NCBI RefSeq assembly: GCF_025371035.1
Contig: NZ_JANZXB010000012.1
Location: 1 to 64,000 of the forward strand
Direction: 5' to 3'
Length of the DNA: 64,000 nt
Source: Sphingomonas sp. LC-1
GTDB lineage: Bacteria > Pseudomonadota > Alphaproteobacteria > Sphingomonadales > Sphingomonadaceae
Positions within the stretch are counted from its first letter, which is position 1. Every line of letters starts with the position of its first letter. The translations under genes and the position numbers were made by a program. This document shows positions 17,171 to 25,523 of this stretch, in pieces. A model generated the notes under the pieces. The model was not told the DNA's origin. It worked only from the letters and a program-made list of their open reading frames with translations, and searched no databases.

Positions 17171-17971
17171 ATGATCGAAACCGCTCGCCAACCCGTCATC
17201 GATGATCGCCGTGACCCGCCGACCTGGCCGGAGCGGCTATGGATCGTGCGTCACGGCGAGAGTGCAGGCAATGTCGCGCGGGCGCGGGCGTTGTCGACAG
17301 GTGCCGGACGGATTATCGTGGAAGGCCGCGACATGGACGTTCCCCTGTCGCCGCTGGGTATCGAGCAGGCCCGCGCGCTGGGACACTGGTTCGCTCGGTC
17401 CGGCATGGCCCTTCCACAGACCATACTAGCCTCGCCCTATGCACGGGCCCGCGAAACGGCGACGCTGTTTCGCGAGGCATCGGGATGCGGCCGCGACCTG
17501 CCCATCTGTTTCGATGAGCGGCTGCGCGAGAAGGAATTCGGCATTCTCGATGGTCTGACCGCCGCTGGGATCGCTGAGGAGGAGCCGCAACAGGCGCGGC
17601 TGCGCGCGGAACTCGGCAAATTCTATCATCGCCCGCCGGGCGGAGAGAGCTGGTGCGATGTGATCCTGCGGCTGCGTTCGCTGATGGACACGGTCGCGCT
17701 CCACCATGGCGGGCGCCGGGTGATGATCGTCGCGCATCAGGTCGTAGTGCTGTGCCTGCGCTATATTCTGGAAGGTCTGAACGAGGAGGAGATCCTCGCC
17801 ATCGATCGCGCGGCTCCGATCGTCAATTGCGGCGTGACGGAATATGCGTTCGACCCCGGTGCCGGACCGGGCGGTGGCCTGCGCCTGTCGTCTTTCAACG
17901 CCACGGCTCCGCTGATCGAGGAGCGTGCCGCCGTCACCGCCGAACCGCGTTCTCAGGTGGCAAATCCATGA
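17171..17971 (+). CDS. histidine phosphatase family protein
   Basis: 266 aa, phosphoglycerate-mutase-like fold. The phospho-accepting His is in LWIVRHGES (H28). Supporting features are the Arg of SPYARARETA, the acid/base Glu region DERLREKEFGILDG, and the second catalytic His in VMIVAHQVVVLCL. The family hydrolyses diverse phosphomonoesters, so the substrate is unknown. Its stop codon overlaps the start of the following NAD(P)HX dehydratase by four bases (ATGA), which argues for translational coupling and a possible role with damaged nucleotide cofactors. Confidence 0.85.
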   Translation: MIETARQPVIDDRRDPPTWPERLWIVRHGESAGNVARARALSTGAGRIIVEGRDMDVPLSPLGIEQARALGHWFARSGMALPQTILASPYARARETATLFREASGCGRDLPICFDERLREKEFGILDGLTAAGIAEEEPQQARLRAELGKFYHRPPGGESWCDVILRLRSLMDTVALHHGGRRVMIVAHQVVVLCLRYILEGLNEEEILAIDRAAPIVNCGVTEYAFDPGAGPGGGLRLSSFNATAPLIEERAAVTAEPRSQVANP

Positions 17972-18837
17972 TTGAGATCGACGCGCGCTGGCGGGCCGAA
18001 CACCCGCTGCCCCTGCCGGAAGGAGAGGTCGACAAGAAAAGCCGTGGTCGGGTGCTCGTGATCGGCGGCTCCGCTCGCGCACCGGGCGTCGTGCGGCTGA
18101 CGGCGGAGGCCGCGATGCGGGCGGGGGCTGGCCGGGTACGCGTCGCTACGCGAGCGCGAGCGGCAATGCAGGTCGCCATGCTGATGCCCGAACTGGGCGT
18201 GGTCGAGTTGCCCGAGGCCGATGGCGAGATCGCCGTCACGGACCAAGCGGCGCTGGCAGAGCAAGCGGCCATACACGAGGCGGTGGTGATAGGGCCGGGA
18301 ATGGCCGCCGAGCAGCCGGCCGCGAAGGTGGTGGCGGCCCTCGACCCCCGCGGGTCGTCCGAAACCGCCCTGGTTCTCGACGCCGCTGCCGTGACCTGTC
18401 TGCGCCATGACCCGGTTCACGTGCACTCTTGGCGAGGCAGGCTGATCCTGACGCCACATCATGGCGAGATGGCCAAGCTGCTCGACCGAAGCGCCGATGC
18501 GGTGCGCGACGATCAGCCGGGCGCGGCGCGCGAGGCGGCGCGGCGCACGCAATCGGTGGTCGTCCTCAAGGGCGCGCAGACCTTCATCGCCCAGCCATCG
18601 GGGACGCTGCTACACTATCCCGGCGGCGGCTCCGGGCTGGCGACCGGCGGGTCGGGCGATGTGCTGTCGGGCGTGATCGCCGGGCTGCTTTCGCGCGGGG
18701 TAGCCCCCGTAGAGGCGGCGGCATGGGGCGTCTGGCTGCACGGGGAGGCCGGACGGCGGCTGGCCGTTTCGACCGGGCCGATCGGTTTTCTGGCGGGGGA
18801 GTTATTGGCGGTCCTGCCGGGCTTGCCGCCCCGCTAA
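17968..18837 (+). CDS. nnrD: ADP-dependent NAD(P)H-hydrate dehydratase
   Basis: 289 aa, ribokinase-like carbohydrate-kinase-type domain (YjeF C-terminal). It dehydrates S-NADHX/NADPHX back to NAD(P)H using ADP. Signatures: KKSRGRVLVIGGSARAPGV near the N-terminus, LILTPHHGEMAKLL in the middle, VVLKGAQTFIAQP, and ATGGSGDVLSGVIAGLL towards the C-terminus. The YjeF N-terminal epimerase domain, often fused to it, is absent here and is not encoded in the window. ATG 17968 overlaps the stop of the histidine phosphatase gene (ATGA). Confidence 0.92.
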   Translation: MIEIDARWRAEHPLPLPEGEVDKKSRGRVLVIGGSARAPGVVRLTAEAAMRAGAGRVRVATRARAAMQVAMLMPELGVVELPEADGEIAVTDQAALAEQAAIHEAVVIGPGMAAEQPAAKVVAALDPRGSSETALVLDAAAVTCLRHDPVHVHSWRGRLILTPHHGEMAKLLDRSADAVRDDQPGAAREAARRTQSVVVLKGAQTFIAQPSGTLLHYPGGGSGLATGGSGDVLSGVIAGLLSRGVAPVEAAAWGVWLHGEAGRRLAVSTGPIGFLAGELLAVLPGLPPR

Positions 18838-19105
18838 GCTATGCTCGGTCGGCTATGTCGGACCTCCACGCATTCACGGCATCGTGGCGGAGCAACAGCG
18901 CTAGACCCCCGCGACCGAAGGATTACGCAGCGAGCGATCCCCGAACGGGAATAGTCTCGAACAGTGTCGGGATGTCCCGGTCGAAACGAGGATAGATCGC
19001 CATTCAGGACGCCTCGGGTATCGGCTTCGGACAAAGCGGCGCCATCGGCGGATGACGGCACCGGGTGATGATGCCATTCCAGTCTGGAGATGGTCGCGGC
19101 CGTCT

Positions 19106-20104
19106 TCAGCCCGGCGGATCGATCATCACAAAGGCGGCACCCGCGATGTCGAGTGTCGTGGGACCGGGCAGGGGCACGCCGTCATCGCCGAGATCGAATA
19201 TGCTGACGCCGCCTCCTTCCTCATGCGCGACCACCAGCCTTTTTTCCAGCGGGAGTAGAAAGCGCGGCGAGCGTCCACCGCTCGGGATATGACCCAAAAG
19301 CCGCAACTTACCTCTATCGTCCAGCGCGAAGGTGGCGATGCTGTCATGCCCGCGATTGGTGACATACAGACGGTCGCCGGCAAGGGCGATGGCGCCGCCC
19401 AGATTGTCCGCGTCGGCATCGGGCGGGGCGGTCGGCAGGATCGCGGCCGCAGCCAGGCCCGCTCTCTCCGGTCGAAGCACCGTCAACGTCGCGGCGAGTT
19501 CGCTGACGAGATAGCCGATCTGTAATTGCGGGTGGAAAACAAGATGGCGCGGCCCCGACCCCGCCGGTGCCGCGTATAGCGGCTGGGGATCATCCCGGTG
19601 GGCGACGTTGCGGATGAGAATGCGATCGGCCCCCAGGTCGACACACAGAAGCGCGCCGGACTCCGTGAACCCGACCCAGTGCGCGTGCGGCCCCTGCTGC
19701 CGCTCGGGATCGGGGCCTTTGCCTTGATTGGCGAGAATGGTGCGCTCAGCAGGAAGGCCATCGTCGTCGAGATCGAACAGGGCGATCGTACCGCTTTTAT
19801 AATGGGCGACCGCCAGCCGCGTCTCGTCGGGCGACAGCGCCAGGTGACAGGGCGCGTCGCCGCCGGTTGCCACTTCGCAGATTCGCGCCCAGCCGCCTGC
19901 AACGCTGTAGACGCCCAACGTCCCGGCCTGCTCGTCGACGAGGTAGCGATGCCCCCATCGTGGAGAGGCAATTCCGAACGAGGCATTACGGATCGCCTGA
20001 TGAGGTTCACCGACCGTCCAGCGTCCCGCGTCCTCCATGACGGTCGCCAATCCGTCACCGCCCTTGGCGGCATAGGTTCCGACGACGAGGCGGGTCATCG
20101 CCAT
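19106..20104 (-). CDS. lactonase family beta-propeller protein (6-phosphogluconolactonase-like)
   Basis: 332 aa, seven-bladed propeller of the YbhE/PF10282 type. Repeated blade patterns are visible: CHLALSPDETRLAVAHYKSGTI, GPRHLVFHPQ..GYLVSELAATLTVL, and DRLYVTNRGHDSIATF. The GPHAHWVGF and RHLVFHP segments carry the conserved His/Arg residues of the family. There is no signal peptide (MAMTRLVVGTYAAKGGDGL), so it is probably cytoplasmic. It could hydrolyse 6-phosphogluconolactone or another sugar lactone. It is monocistronic, facing the nnrD gene across 268 bp in which no gene is seen. Confidence 0.82.
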   Translation of the reverse strand: MAMTRLVVGTYAAKGGDGLATVMEDAGRWTVGEPHQAIRNASFGIASPRWGHRYLVDEQAGTLGVYSVAGGWARICEVATGGDAPCHLALSPDETRLAVAHYKSGTIALFDLDDDGLPAERTILANQGKGPDPERQQGPHAHWVGFTESGALLCVDLGADRILIRNVAHRDDPQPLYAAPAGSGPRHLVFHPQLQIGYLVSELAATLTVLRPERAGLAAAAILPTAPPDADADNLGGAIALAGDRLYVTNRGHDSIATFALDDRGKLRLLGHIPSGGRSPRFLLPLEKRLVVAHEEGGGVSIFDLGDDGVPLPGPTTLDIAGAAFVMIDPPG

Positions 20105-20257
20105 GGCATCCGTAGAATATGCTGGTCATCCTGGGCGCATGGTTCCGATACGCGCGGCATGCCGATCATGGCCGCCGCATGGCCTCGTGCGCTGAACATG
20201 AGCCGATCCACGAAAACCTCCACATTGTGATGTAAGCGGCAATGCCAGACCCGAAGG

Positions 20258-20617
20258 TCAGTGCAGGATATGTTCGAGCGAATGCAGAAGTTGTCGTGAG
20301 ACGAACGGCTTGGCGCAGTTGACGACGTTCGGGTAACGGCTCTTGACCACGTCATCTTCATATCCGCTGGCGAAGATGAACGGGATATGCTGCGCGCTCA
20401 GCGCGTCGGCCACGGGAAAGGCCAATTGTCCACCGAGATTGACGTCCAGCACCACGGCGTCGATCCGGTCCTCTTGTTCGATGCGGGCCAGGGCGCATGC
20501 GACCGAGGCTTCGGGGCCTATGACGATGGCGCCGGCGTCCTCCAGTTCCAACTGAAGGTCGTGGGCCAGCATATATTCGTCCTCAACGATCAGAATCCGG
20601 CGATTGGTGAGGGGCAT
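20258..20617 (-). CDS. single-domain response regulator
   Basis: 119 aa, a receiver (CheY-like) domain only. Acidic pair E12/D13 in LIVEDEYM, phospho-acceptor D58 in AVVLDVNLGG, switch Ser in FASGYED, and K103 in NCAKPF. No output domain follows. It overlaps the end of the HWE kinase gene by 35 bp, so the kinase is the obvious partner. ATG 20617 is used; the in-frame upstream sequence belongs to the kinase coding region in another frame. Confidence 0.9.
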   Translation of the reverse strand: MPLTNRRILIVEDEYMLAHDLQLELEDAGAIVIGPEASVACALARIEQEDRIDAVVLDVNLGGQLAFPVADALSAQHIPFIFASGYEDDVVKSRYPNVVNCAKPFVSRQLLHSLEHILH

Positions 20618-22535
20618 CACGCGACTCCGCTTGGGTCCGGTTCGATACCGGAAGGGCAATAGAGCAGTGAATCCCATCTGCTGCCATAACGTAGGTCGCC
20701 TTCGCTTGTAATTGATAAGGCAGGGCTTTTTCGATCAACATTCGGCCCTGGCCGGTCCCGGTCGGCGCCTGGCCATCGGGGGGCATCGTCACGCCGCTTT
20801 CTCGCCAGTCGACGTGCAGCCAGGGTTGCCCACCCGAGCTTTCCTCCACCCACCATCGCACATGGAGCCGTGCGTCCGGCTGGCCGAGCGCGCCATATTT
20901 GACCGCGTTCGTGGTCAATTCGTGCAAGGCCATCGCGAAGGTCTGCACCGTGCTGGACCGCAAGGGTACGTCGTGCGGACCTTGCAGCGTGACCTGTCGA
21001 GGCGCGGCGTCGAGCGCGCCTATCGCATCGAACTCCGCCTGGATCAGGTCGCCGAAGGTCACCCGTTCGTCGTCCCGCAATTGGGACAACAGGCGTTGCA
21101 CTCTGGCCAGTGCGTCGATCCGGTTGCGAAACTTGATACGGAAATCCTCCAGATCGACGCTGGATCGGATCGTCGCATCGGCCGTCGAGCGCACCATGCC
21201 CATCAGATTGAAGGTGCGATGCTGCAACTCCTTGACCAGGATCTGCTGGCGCTCTTCCCATTCGCGACGGCCGGTGGTCTCCACGATCGCACCGACCATG
21301 CGAACGGGGCGGCCGGCGTCGTCGTAATAGAATCTGCCCCGGCCGGACAGCCAATGGATCGAGCGATCCGGGTGGACCACGCGGAACTCGTGCGCGAACT
21401 CCTCATGCCGTTCCATCGCTTGGTGAAGCACCGCCTCGGTTCGCGACCGATCGTCAGGATGGATGCGGGACGCCCAGGTCTCATAGCTGGGCGTCACCTC
21501 TCCGACATCATATCCCTCCATGCGGAAATGCTCGTCCGACCAATGGATTTCGCCGGTGACGACGTTCCAGTCCCATAGTCCCAGCTGCCCGACTTCGACC
21601 GCGCTGCGCAGTCGTTCCTCGCTTTCGCGCAAGGCCGTCTCGGCACGCTGGCGCTGCGTCACGTCCTGCCCGACCTTGACGAAACCCCGTGCCGTACCGC
21701 TCTCATCGAGCAGCGCCCATACCGCCCCTTCGATGAAGATCCGCCGTCCATCCTTGCGCAGATGCCGGCGTATGTTGGCGGCATAGCCGTCGCGCCGCGC
21801 CGTTTCGATCTCCCGCCGGTCCTGACCCGCTGCGCGATCCTCAGGCGTGAAGGTGATGCTCGCACGCTGCCCAATCGCTTCATCTGCGGTCCAGCCGAAT
21901 ACGGCTTGCGCGCCGGGAAACCAGTTGTCGATGCGATCTTCGGCATCCGTCGTGAAGATGGCATAGTCCCGTACGGTTTCGACGATACGGCGAAAGCGTT
22001 CCTCGCTGGCGCGCAATCGGTGCATCTTGCGAAGCCGGTCGATCACCGGTCCGAGGATCGACGCATAGGTTCGCAGGAATTGAATCTCGTCATCGCCGAA
22101 TGTCCGCGGCCTGGTCGCATCGACCTGCAGGACGCCATAAGGGTGGCCGCCAGGAACCAGGATGGGGACATTGACCAGCGCGATGACGCCTGCATCCTTC
22201 ATGAACGCCGGAATATGGAACCTGTTTTCCTTGTTGATATCCTGCGAAACCACGGGTTCCCGGGCTTCGATCGAATAGGTTTCGGACGACGGCTCCTTCA
22301 TCGACAGGCGCACGCGTCCGACGACATCGTCGGCCCAACCGACGCCGGCCCGAACGAGCAGTTCCTGCCGTTCATCCTGGATCTCGAGGACTTTCGCGCG
22401 ATCCGTCCCCAGCGCCTTGGCGACCAGACGGCAGGCCTCGGTCAGCACCGCGTCGAGATGCTCCGAGCGGATGGCGAACTCGCCGAAATCCGCAAGTACC
22501 TGCTGTCTTTTCATCATCTCATTGATTTGAGGCAT
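20583..22535 (-). CDS. GAF-PAS-PAS HWE-family sensor histidine kinase
   Basis: 650 aa, soluble (no membrane segment). Domains in order: GAF (about 15-165), PAS/PAC (175-295), PAS/PAC (305-425), HWE kinase (430-640). The phospho-acceptor is H439 in LVKELQHRTFN; the N-box is MALHELTTNAVKYGAL and the WRE (HWE-type) motif is in HVDWRESG. HWE kinases in alphaproteobacteria often sense light, redox or stress through PAS domains (family knowledge). The ATG at 22535 is chosen because GGAG lies 6 nt upstream; an ATG five codons earlier lacks this. It follows a broken fecR gene and overlaps a single-domain response regulator. Confidence 0.88.
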   Translation of the reverse strand: MPQINEMMKRQQVLADFGEFAIRSEHLDAVLTEACRLVAKALGTDRAKVLEIQDERQELLVRAGVGWADDVVGRVRLSMKEPSSETYSIEAREPVVSQDINKENRFHIPAFMKDAGVIALVNVPILVPGGHPYGVLQVDATRPRTFGDDEIQFLRTYASILGPVIDRLRKMHRLRASEERFRRIVETVRDYAIFTTDAEDRIDNWFPGAQAVFGWTADEAIGQRASITFTPEDRAAGQDRREIETARRDGYAANIRRHLRKDGRRIFIEGAVWALLDESGTARGFVKVGQDVTQRQRAETALRESEERLRSAVEVGQLGLWDWNVVTGEIHWSDEHFRMEGYDVGEVTPSYETWASRIHPDDRSRTEAVLHQAMERHEEFAHEFRVVHPDRSIHWLSGRGRFYYDDAGRPVRMVGAIVETTGRREWEERQQILVKELQHRTFNLMGMVRSTADATIRSSVDLEDFRIKFRNRIDALARVQRLLSQLRDDERVTFGDLIQAEFDAIGALDAAPRQVTLQGPHDVPLRSSTVQTFAMALHELTTNAVKYGALGQPDARLHVRWWVEESSGGQPWLHVDWRESGVTMPPDGQAPTGTGQGRMLIEKALPYQLQAKATYVMAADGIHCSIALPVSNRTQAESRDAPHQSPDSDR

Positions 22536-22639
22536 GAAAATCTCCGGCATATGGATCGCGGCTTCGGTTCTAGAAGAACCGGGAGGGGGCATCGTTCCAT
22601 CCGGATGATCCGTGCCACAGCGTTGCCGCTGCGGCGGTC

Positions 22640-23221
22640 CTTTCCCCGCGCCGCCCACCGCCCGAACCCGCGCTTCGCTCGCCGCGACCACGAAGGGGCG
22701 GGCATTATTGTATGTCACCTCAAAACCAGCCTGGCGTCGAAAGAGCTGTATCGAGCGGCGGTCTGGCGCCAGATCGTCGACGAAGGACGTATCGGTATTG
22801 AGGCGCACCAGGCTGCCATCGGCGAGCGTGACCGCGTGGCGTTCGTCTATGCCGGTCGTTTGGGGATTGTCCGCTTCACCAACCGCCAAGCGACAAGTCC
22901 AATCAACCCGGCCGCAATTCCGGTCAATGCCAGGGAGCGAGGGGCGATGGTCCCGGCATCTCGCCGCACAGCGACCAAGGATAACGGGACCACCCCCTTC
23001 TGCTCCAGCCGTTCGGGAGCGACATCGCCCAGCCGGGCGGCAAGCTCCCAGCCCGCCTCGACCTTGGCAAAGGCGCAACCATGCGCGGGGTCCTGTTCGA
23101 TCCAGTGATAGGCGGCGTCCCAGTCGGCCTTAGCGTCGCTGGCGCGCGCCGCCAGAAACAGCCGCGTGGCCTCCGCCTCGATCGCCTGTCGTCTGGCTGC
23201 GTTTGTGCAGGGACCATCCAA
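22640..23221 (-). pseudogene. FecR-like anti-sigma factor, frameshifted and truncated
   Basis: The first part (from about 23221) has the FecR N-terminal DUF4880 pattern EATRLFLAARASDAKADWDAAYHWIEQDPAH and a membrane helix LALTGIAAGLIGLVAW, but this frame stops at 22847. The FecR sensor domain continues in the next frame: GIDERHAVTLADGSLVRLNTDT and then QAGFEVTYNNARPFVV, so a one-base indel near 22870-22890 is implied. After RVRAVG the similarity ends where a FecR would continue for another 120 residues or so. The gene is therefore both frameshifted and cut short, and its promoter-side partner sigma gene is intact. Confidence 0.75.
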
Positions 23222-23756
23222 AGCCAGAACCCTCGTACTCGCCGATCGCCTGCATGATCTTCAGCGCGGCACGTGCAAGATGCTTGTCCACCGTAAAAAC
23301 GGACAGGCCCATCTCCTCTGCTATCGCACGTGTCGACCAATCGTGCACCCGACGCAGCACGAACGCGCGTCGGCATTGCGGGGGCAGCGTATCAAGGATC
23401 GCCTGGAGATGGCGCAATTCGTCTCGCGCCTCCAACCGGGCCAGTGCGCTGTCGTCGACGCCGATCAGGCTGAGATCGGTGATCACCTCGAACGACACGA
23501 TCTTGCTGCGCCGCGCGGCATCGATCATCAGGTTGCGGGCGATCTGGAACAGATAGGCGCGGCCGGATTGCACACGCTCCGTATCCCCGGCCGCATAGGC
23601 CCGGGCCATCGCCTCCGCCACGACGTCGTCGACATCAGCGCCATCGGGCAGCACCCGCCGCAGCCGCGCCCGCAGAGCCCCCTCATGCGGCAAGATGGCC
23701 ATCTTGTACCATTCCAGTCTGGCCCTGACCGATATGGTGTCCTTGACTGAATTCAC
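23130..23756 (-). CDS. FecI-like ECF sigma factor
   Basis: 208 aa. Region 2 is at about 25-90 (ALRARLRRVLPDGADVDDVVAEAMARAYAA..GRAYLFQIARNLMIDAARR) and region 4 at about 110-170 (LDTLPPQCRRAFVLRRVHDWSTRAIAEEMGLSVFTVDKHLARAAL). FecI-type sigmas direct transcription of TonB receptor genes on a signal passed from receptor to FecR. The last 35 or so residues are atypical and overlap the fecR reading frame. The GTG at 23756 is preceded by a G-rich site; ATG 23702 is an alternative. With FecR broken, its control is uncertain. Confidence 0.88.
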   Translation of the reverse strand: MNSVKDTISVRARLEWYKMAILPHEGALRARLRRVLPDGADVDDVVAEAMARAYAAGDTERVQSGRAYLFQIARNLMIDAARRSKIVSFEVITDLSLIGVDDSALARLEARDELRHLQAILDTLPPQCRRAFVLRRVHDWSTRAIAEEMGLSVFTVDKHLARAALKIMQAIGEYEGSGFGWSLHKRSQTTGDRGGGHAAVSGGARQRR

Positions 23757-23934
23757 CGGAACCCCCCGAGCGTAACGAAGGCGATCCTCTCCTACAGACT
23801 GATGCTTGGCCCGATACGAACAGCCTTTGTTTCGGCTGTCCAGCCATGATGAAATAAAAATGACGGGGGTGTTAGCAGATTATGTCCCGCCGACCGTCTT
23901 GCTTCATCAGAAAGGACTATCGGCGGCGCGGACG

Positions 23935-24111
23935 ATGACGGCATCGAGATTGCTATTGACGCTGCTCGCCGGGACCGCGGCGATGATCGCGGCGACTGGC
24001 GTCGCGGCTGGCGGCACATCGACCGTCATCGCGACGTCGAAGACGCTTCGTACGCTCTGGATCGACCGCGCCGGGGTGGAGCGTCACATCGAAGAAAGGA
24101 CGAATTTTTGA
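23935..24111 (+). CDS. possible small exported protein
   Basis: 58 aa, not recognised. The N-terminus looks like a signal peptide or membrane segment (MTASRLLLTLLAGTAAMIAATGVAAG), followed by a short basic/acidic tail (TLRTLWIDRAGVERHIEERTNF). Its stop overlaps the TTG start of the dipeptidase gene (TTGA), which would be natural for a coupled small gene. It could equally be a leader region that is open by chance. Confidence 0.3.
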   Translation: MTASRLLLTLLAGTAAMIAATGVAAGGTSTVIATSKTLRTLWIDRAGVERHIEERTNF

Positions 24112-25346
24112 TACGCAGGACCAAGCTTGCCCCGCTGGTGGCGTTTGCCATTGCCATGCCCGCAACCCCGGCACCCGCCCAGACCGCGCGGCAGGTGCAT
24201 GAAGCAGCGATCGTCCTCGACACCCATTTCGACACGCCCGCCAATCTCGGCCGCCCCGGCTGGAGCATCATGGACCGCCATAGCCGTGCGGACAGCGGCG
24301 ATCAGGTCGACTATCCGCGTATGGTCGAGGGCGGCATCGACGGCGGCTTCTTCGCGATCTTCACCGCTCAGGGGCCGCGCACGCCGCAGGCCGATCAGGA
24401 TGCGCGCGACGCCGCATTGATCCGCGCGGTGCAGATCCGCGAGATGGTGGCGCGCCACCCCGATGTCTTCGCCTTCGTGACCACCTCTGCCGAGGCCCGT
24501 GCCGCAGTCGCCGCCAAGAAGCGATTCGTGTTCATGAGTATGGAGAATGGCTATCCGTTCGAGGGCGATCTGTCGCTGATCCGCACGTTCCAGCGACTGG
24601 GCGTGACGATGATGAGCCCGGTCCATTTCAAGGACAATGACCTGGCCGACAGCGCCACCGACAAACCCGAATGGAATGGTCTGAGCCCCAAGGGCAAGGC
24701 ATTCGTGGCGGAGGCCAACCGCCTGGGCATTCTGATCGATTGCAGCCACGCCTCCGACGATGTTTTGCGCCAGACGATCGCACTGTCGAAAGCGCCGATC
24801 ATCCTGTCCCATTCGGGCGCGCGCGCGATCTTCGACCATCCGCGCAACGTGACCGACGCCGATCTTCGCGCGCTCGCGGCCAAGGGCGGCGTGGTGCAGA
24901 TCAATGCCTTTGACGGCTATATGATCGCACAGCCGAAAATCCCCGAGCGCGAGGCGGCGATTGCGGCGCTGATGGCGAAGCTTCCACCGCGCGCGGCGAT
25001 GACCGAAGCCGACCGCAAGGCGTTCCTGGCGCAGCGCAAGGCGATCGATACACGCTGGCCGGTGCCACGCGCGACCTTCGACGATGTGATGAAGCATCTG
25101 CTTCACGCGATTTCGGTCGCGGGCATCGACCATGTCGGGATCAGTGGCGACTTCGACGGCGGCGGCGGGGTGGAGGGGTTCGACGACATCACCGCCTTCC
25201 CCAAGATCAGCGCGGCACTGCTCGCTCGCGGGTTCAGCGCGGCGGATGTCGCGAAGGTATGGGGCGGCAATGCGTTGCGCGTGCTCGACGCGGCGCAGGC
25301 TGCCGCCGAGCCGGGGGTGCGCCCGGCCATTCCCGTCACATCATGA
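24108..25346 (+). CDS. membrane (renal) dipeptidase-like metallopeptidase, family M19
   Basis: 412 aa including a signal peptide (cleavage near PAPAQ, residue 25), so periplasmic or outer-membrane facing. Zinc ligands of M19 are in place: H40 and D42 (DTHFD), E146 (MSMENGYPF), H214 (DCSHASDD) and H235 (LSHSGARAI). Family members hydrolyse dipeptides, including those with a C-terminal D-residue. The start is the TTG at 24108, supported by AAGGA 7-8 nt upstream and by the signal peptide beginning directly there. It is followed 177 bp later by a TonB receptor on the same strand, which suggests peptide uptake and cleavage in one unit. Confidence 0.92.
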   Translation: MIRRTKLAPLVAFAIAMPATPAPAQTARQVHEAAIVLDTHFDTPANLGRPGWSIMDRHSRADSGDQVDYPRMVEGGIDGGFFAIFTAQGPRTPQADQDARDAALIRAVQIREMVARHPDVFAFVTTSAEARAAVAAKKRFVFMSMENGYPFEGDLSLIRTFQRLGVTMMSPVHFKDNDLADSATDKPEWNGLSPKGKAFVAEANRLGILIDCSHASDDVLRQTIALSKAPIILSHSGARAIFDHPRNVTDADLRALAAKGGVVQINAFDGYMIAQPKIPEREAAIAALMAKLPPRAAMTEADRKAFLAQRKAIDTRWPVPRATFDDVMKHLLHAISVAGIDHVGISGDFDGGGGVEGFDDITAFPKISAALLARGFSAADVAKVWGGNALRVLDAAQAAAEPGVRPAIPVTS

Positions 25347-25523
25347 TCGCGACGCAGATCGGGCCGTTGCGGGGAGGGCGTTCCGCTTGGCCATGAGCCT
25401 GATCACCATGTCGCGTCGTCAGTTACCGGCGGACCGGGAAGAGCCGGCCGCCCCATCGTCCCAGGGGGGGATGATCTGGAAGCCCAAGACCGTCGGTGCG
25501 CCGACCAGATCAGGAGATTGCGC

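Noticed and set aside
16858-17199. Open frames of about 80-110 codons on both strands between rlmJ and the histidine phosphatase gene
   Set aside because: No ribosome-binding site, no recognisable motif and biased composition.
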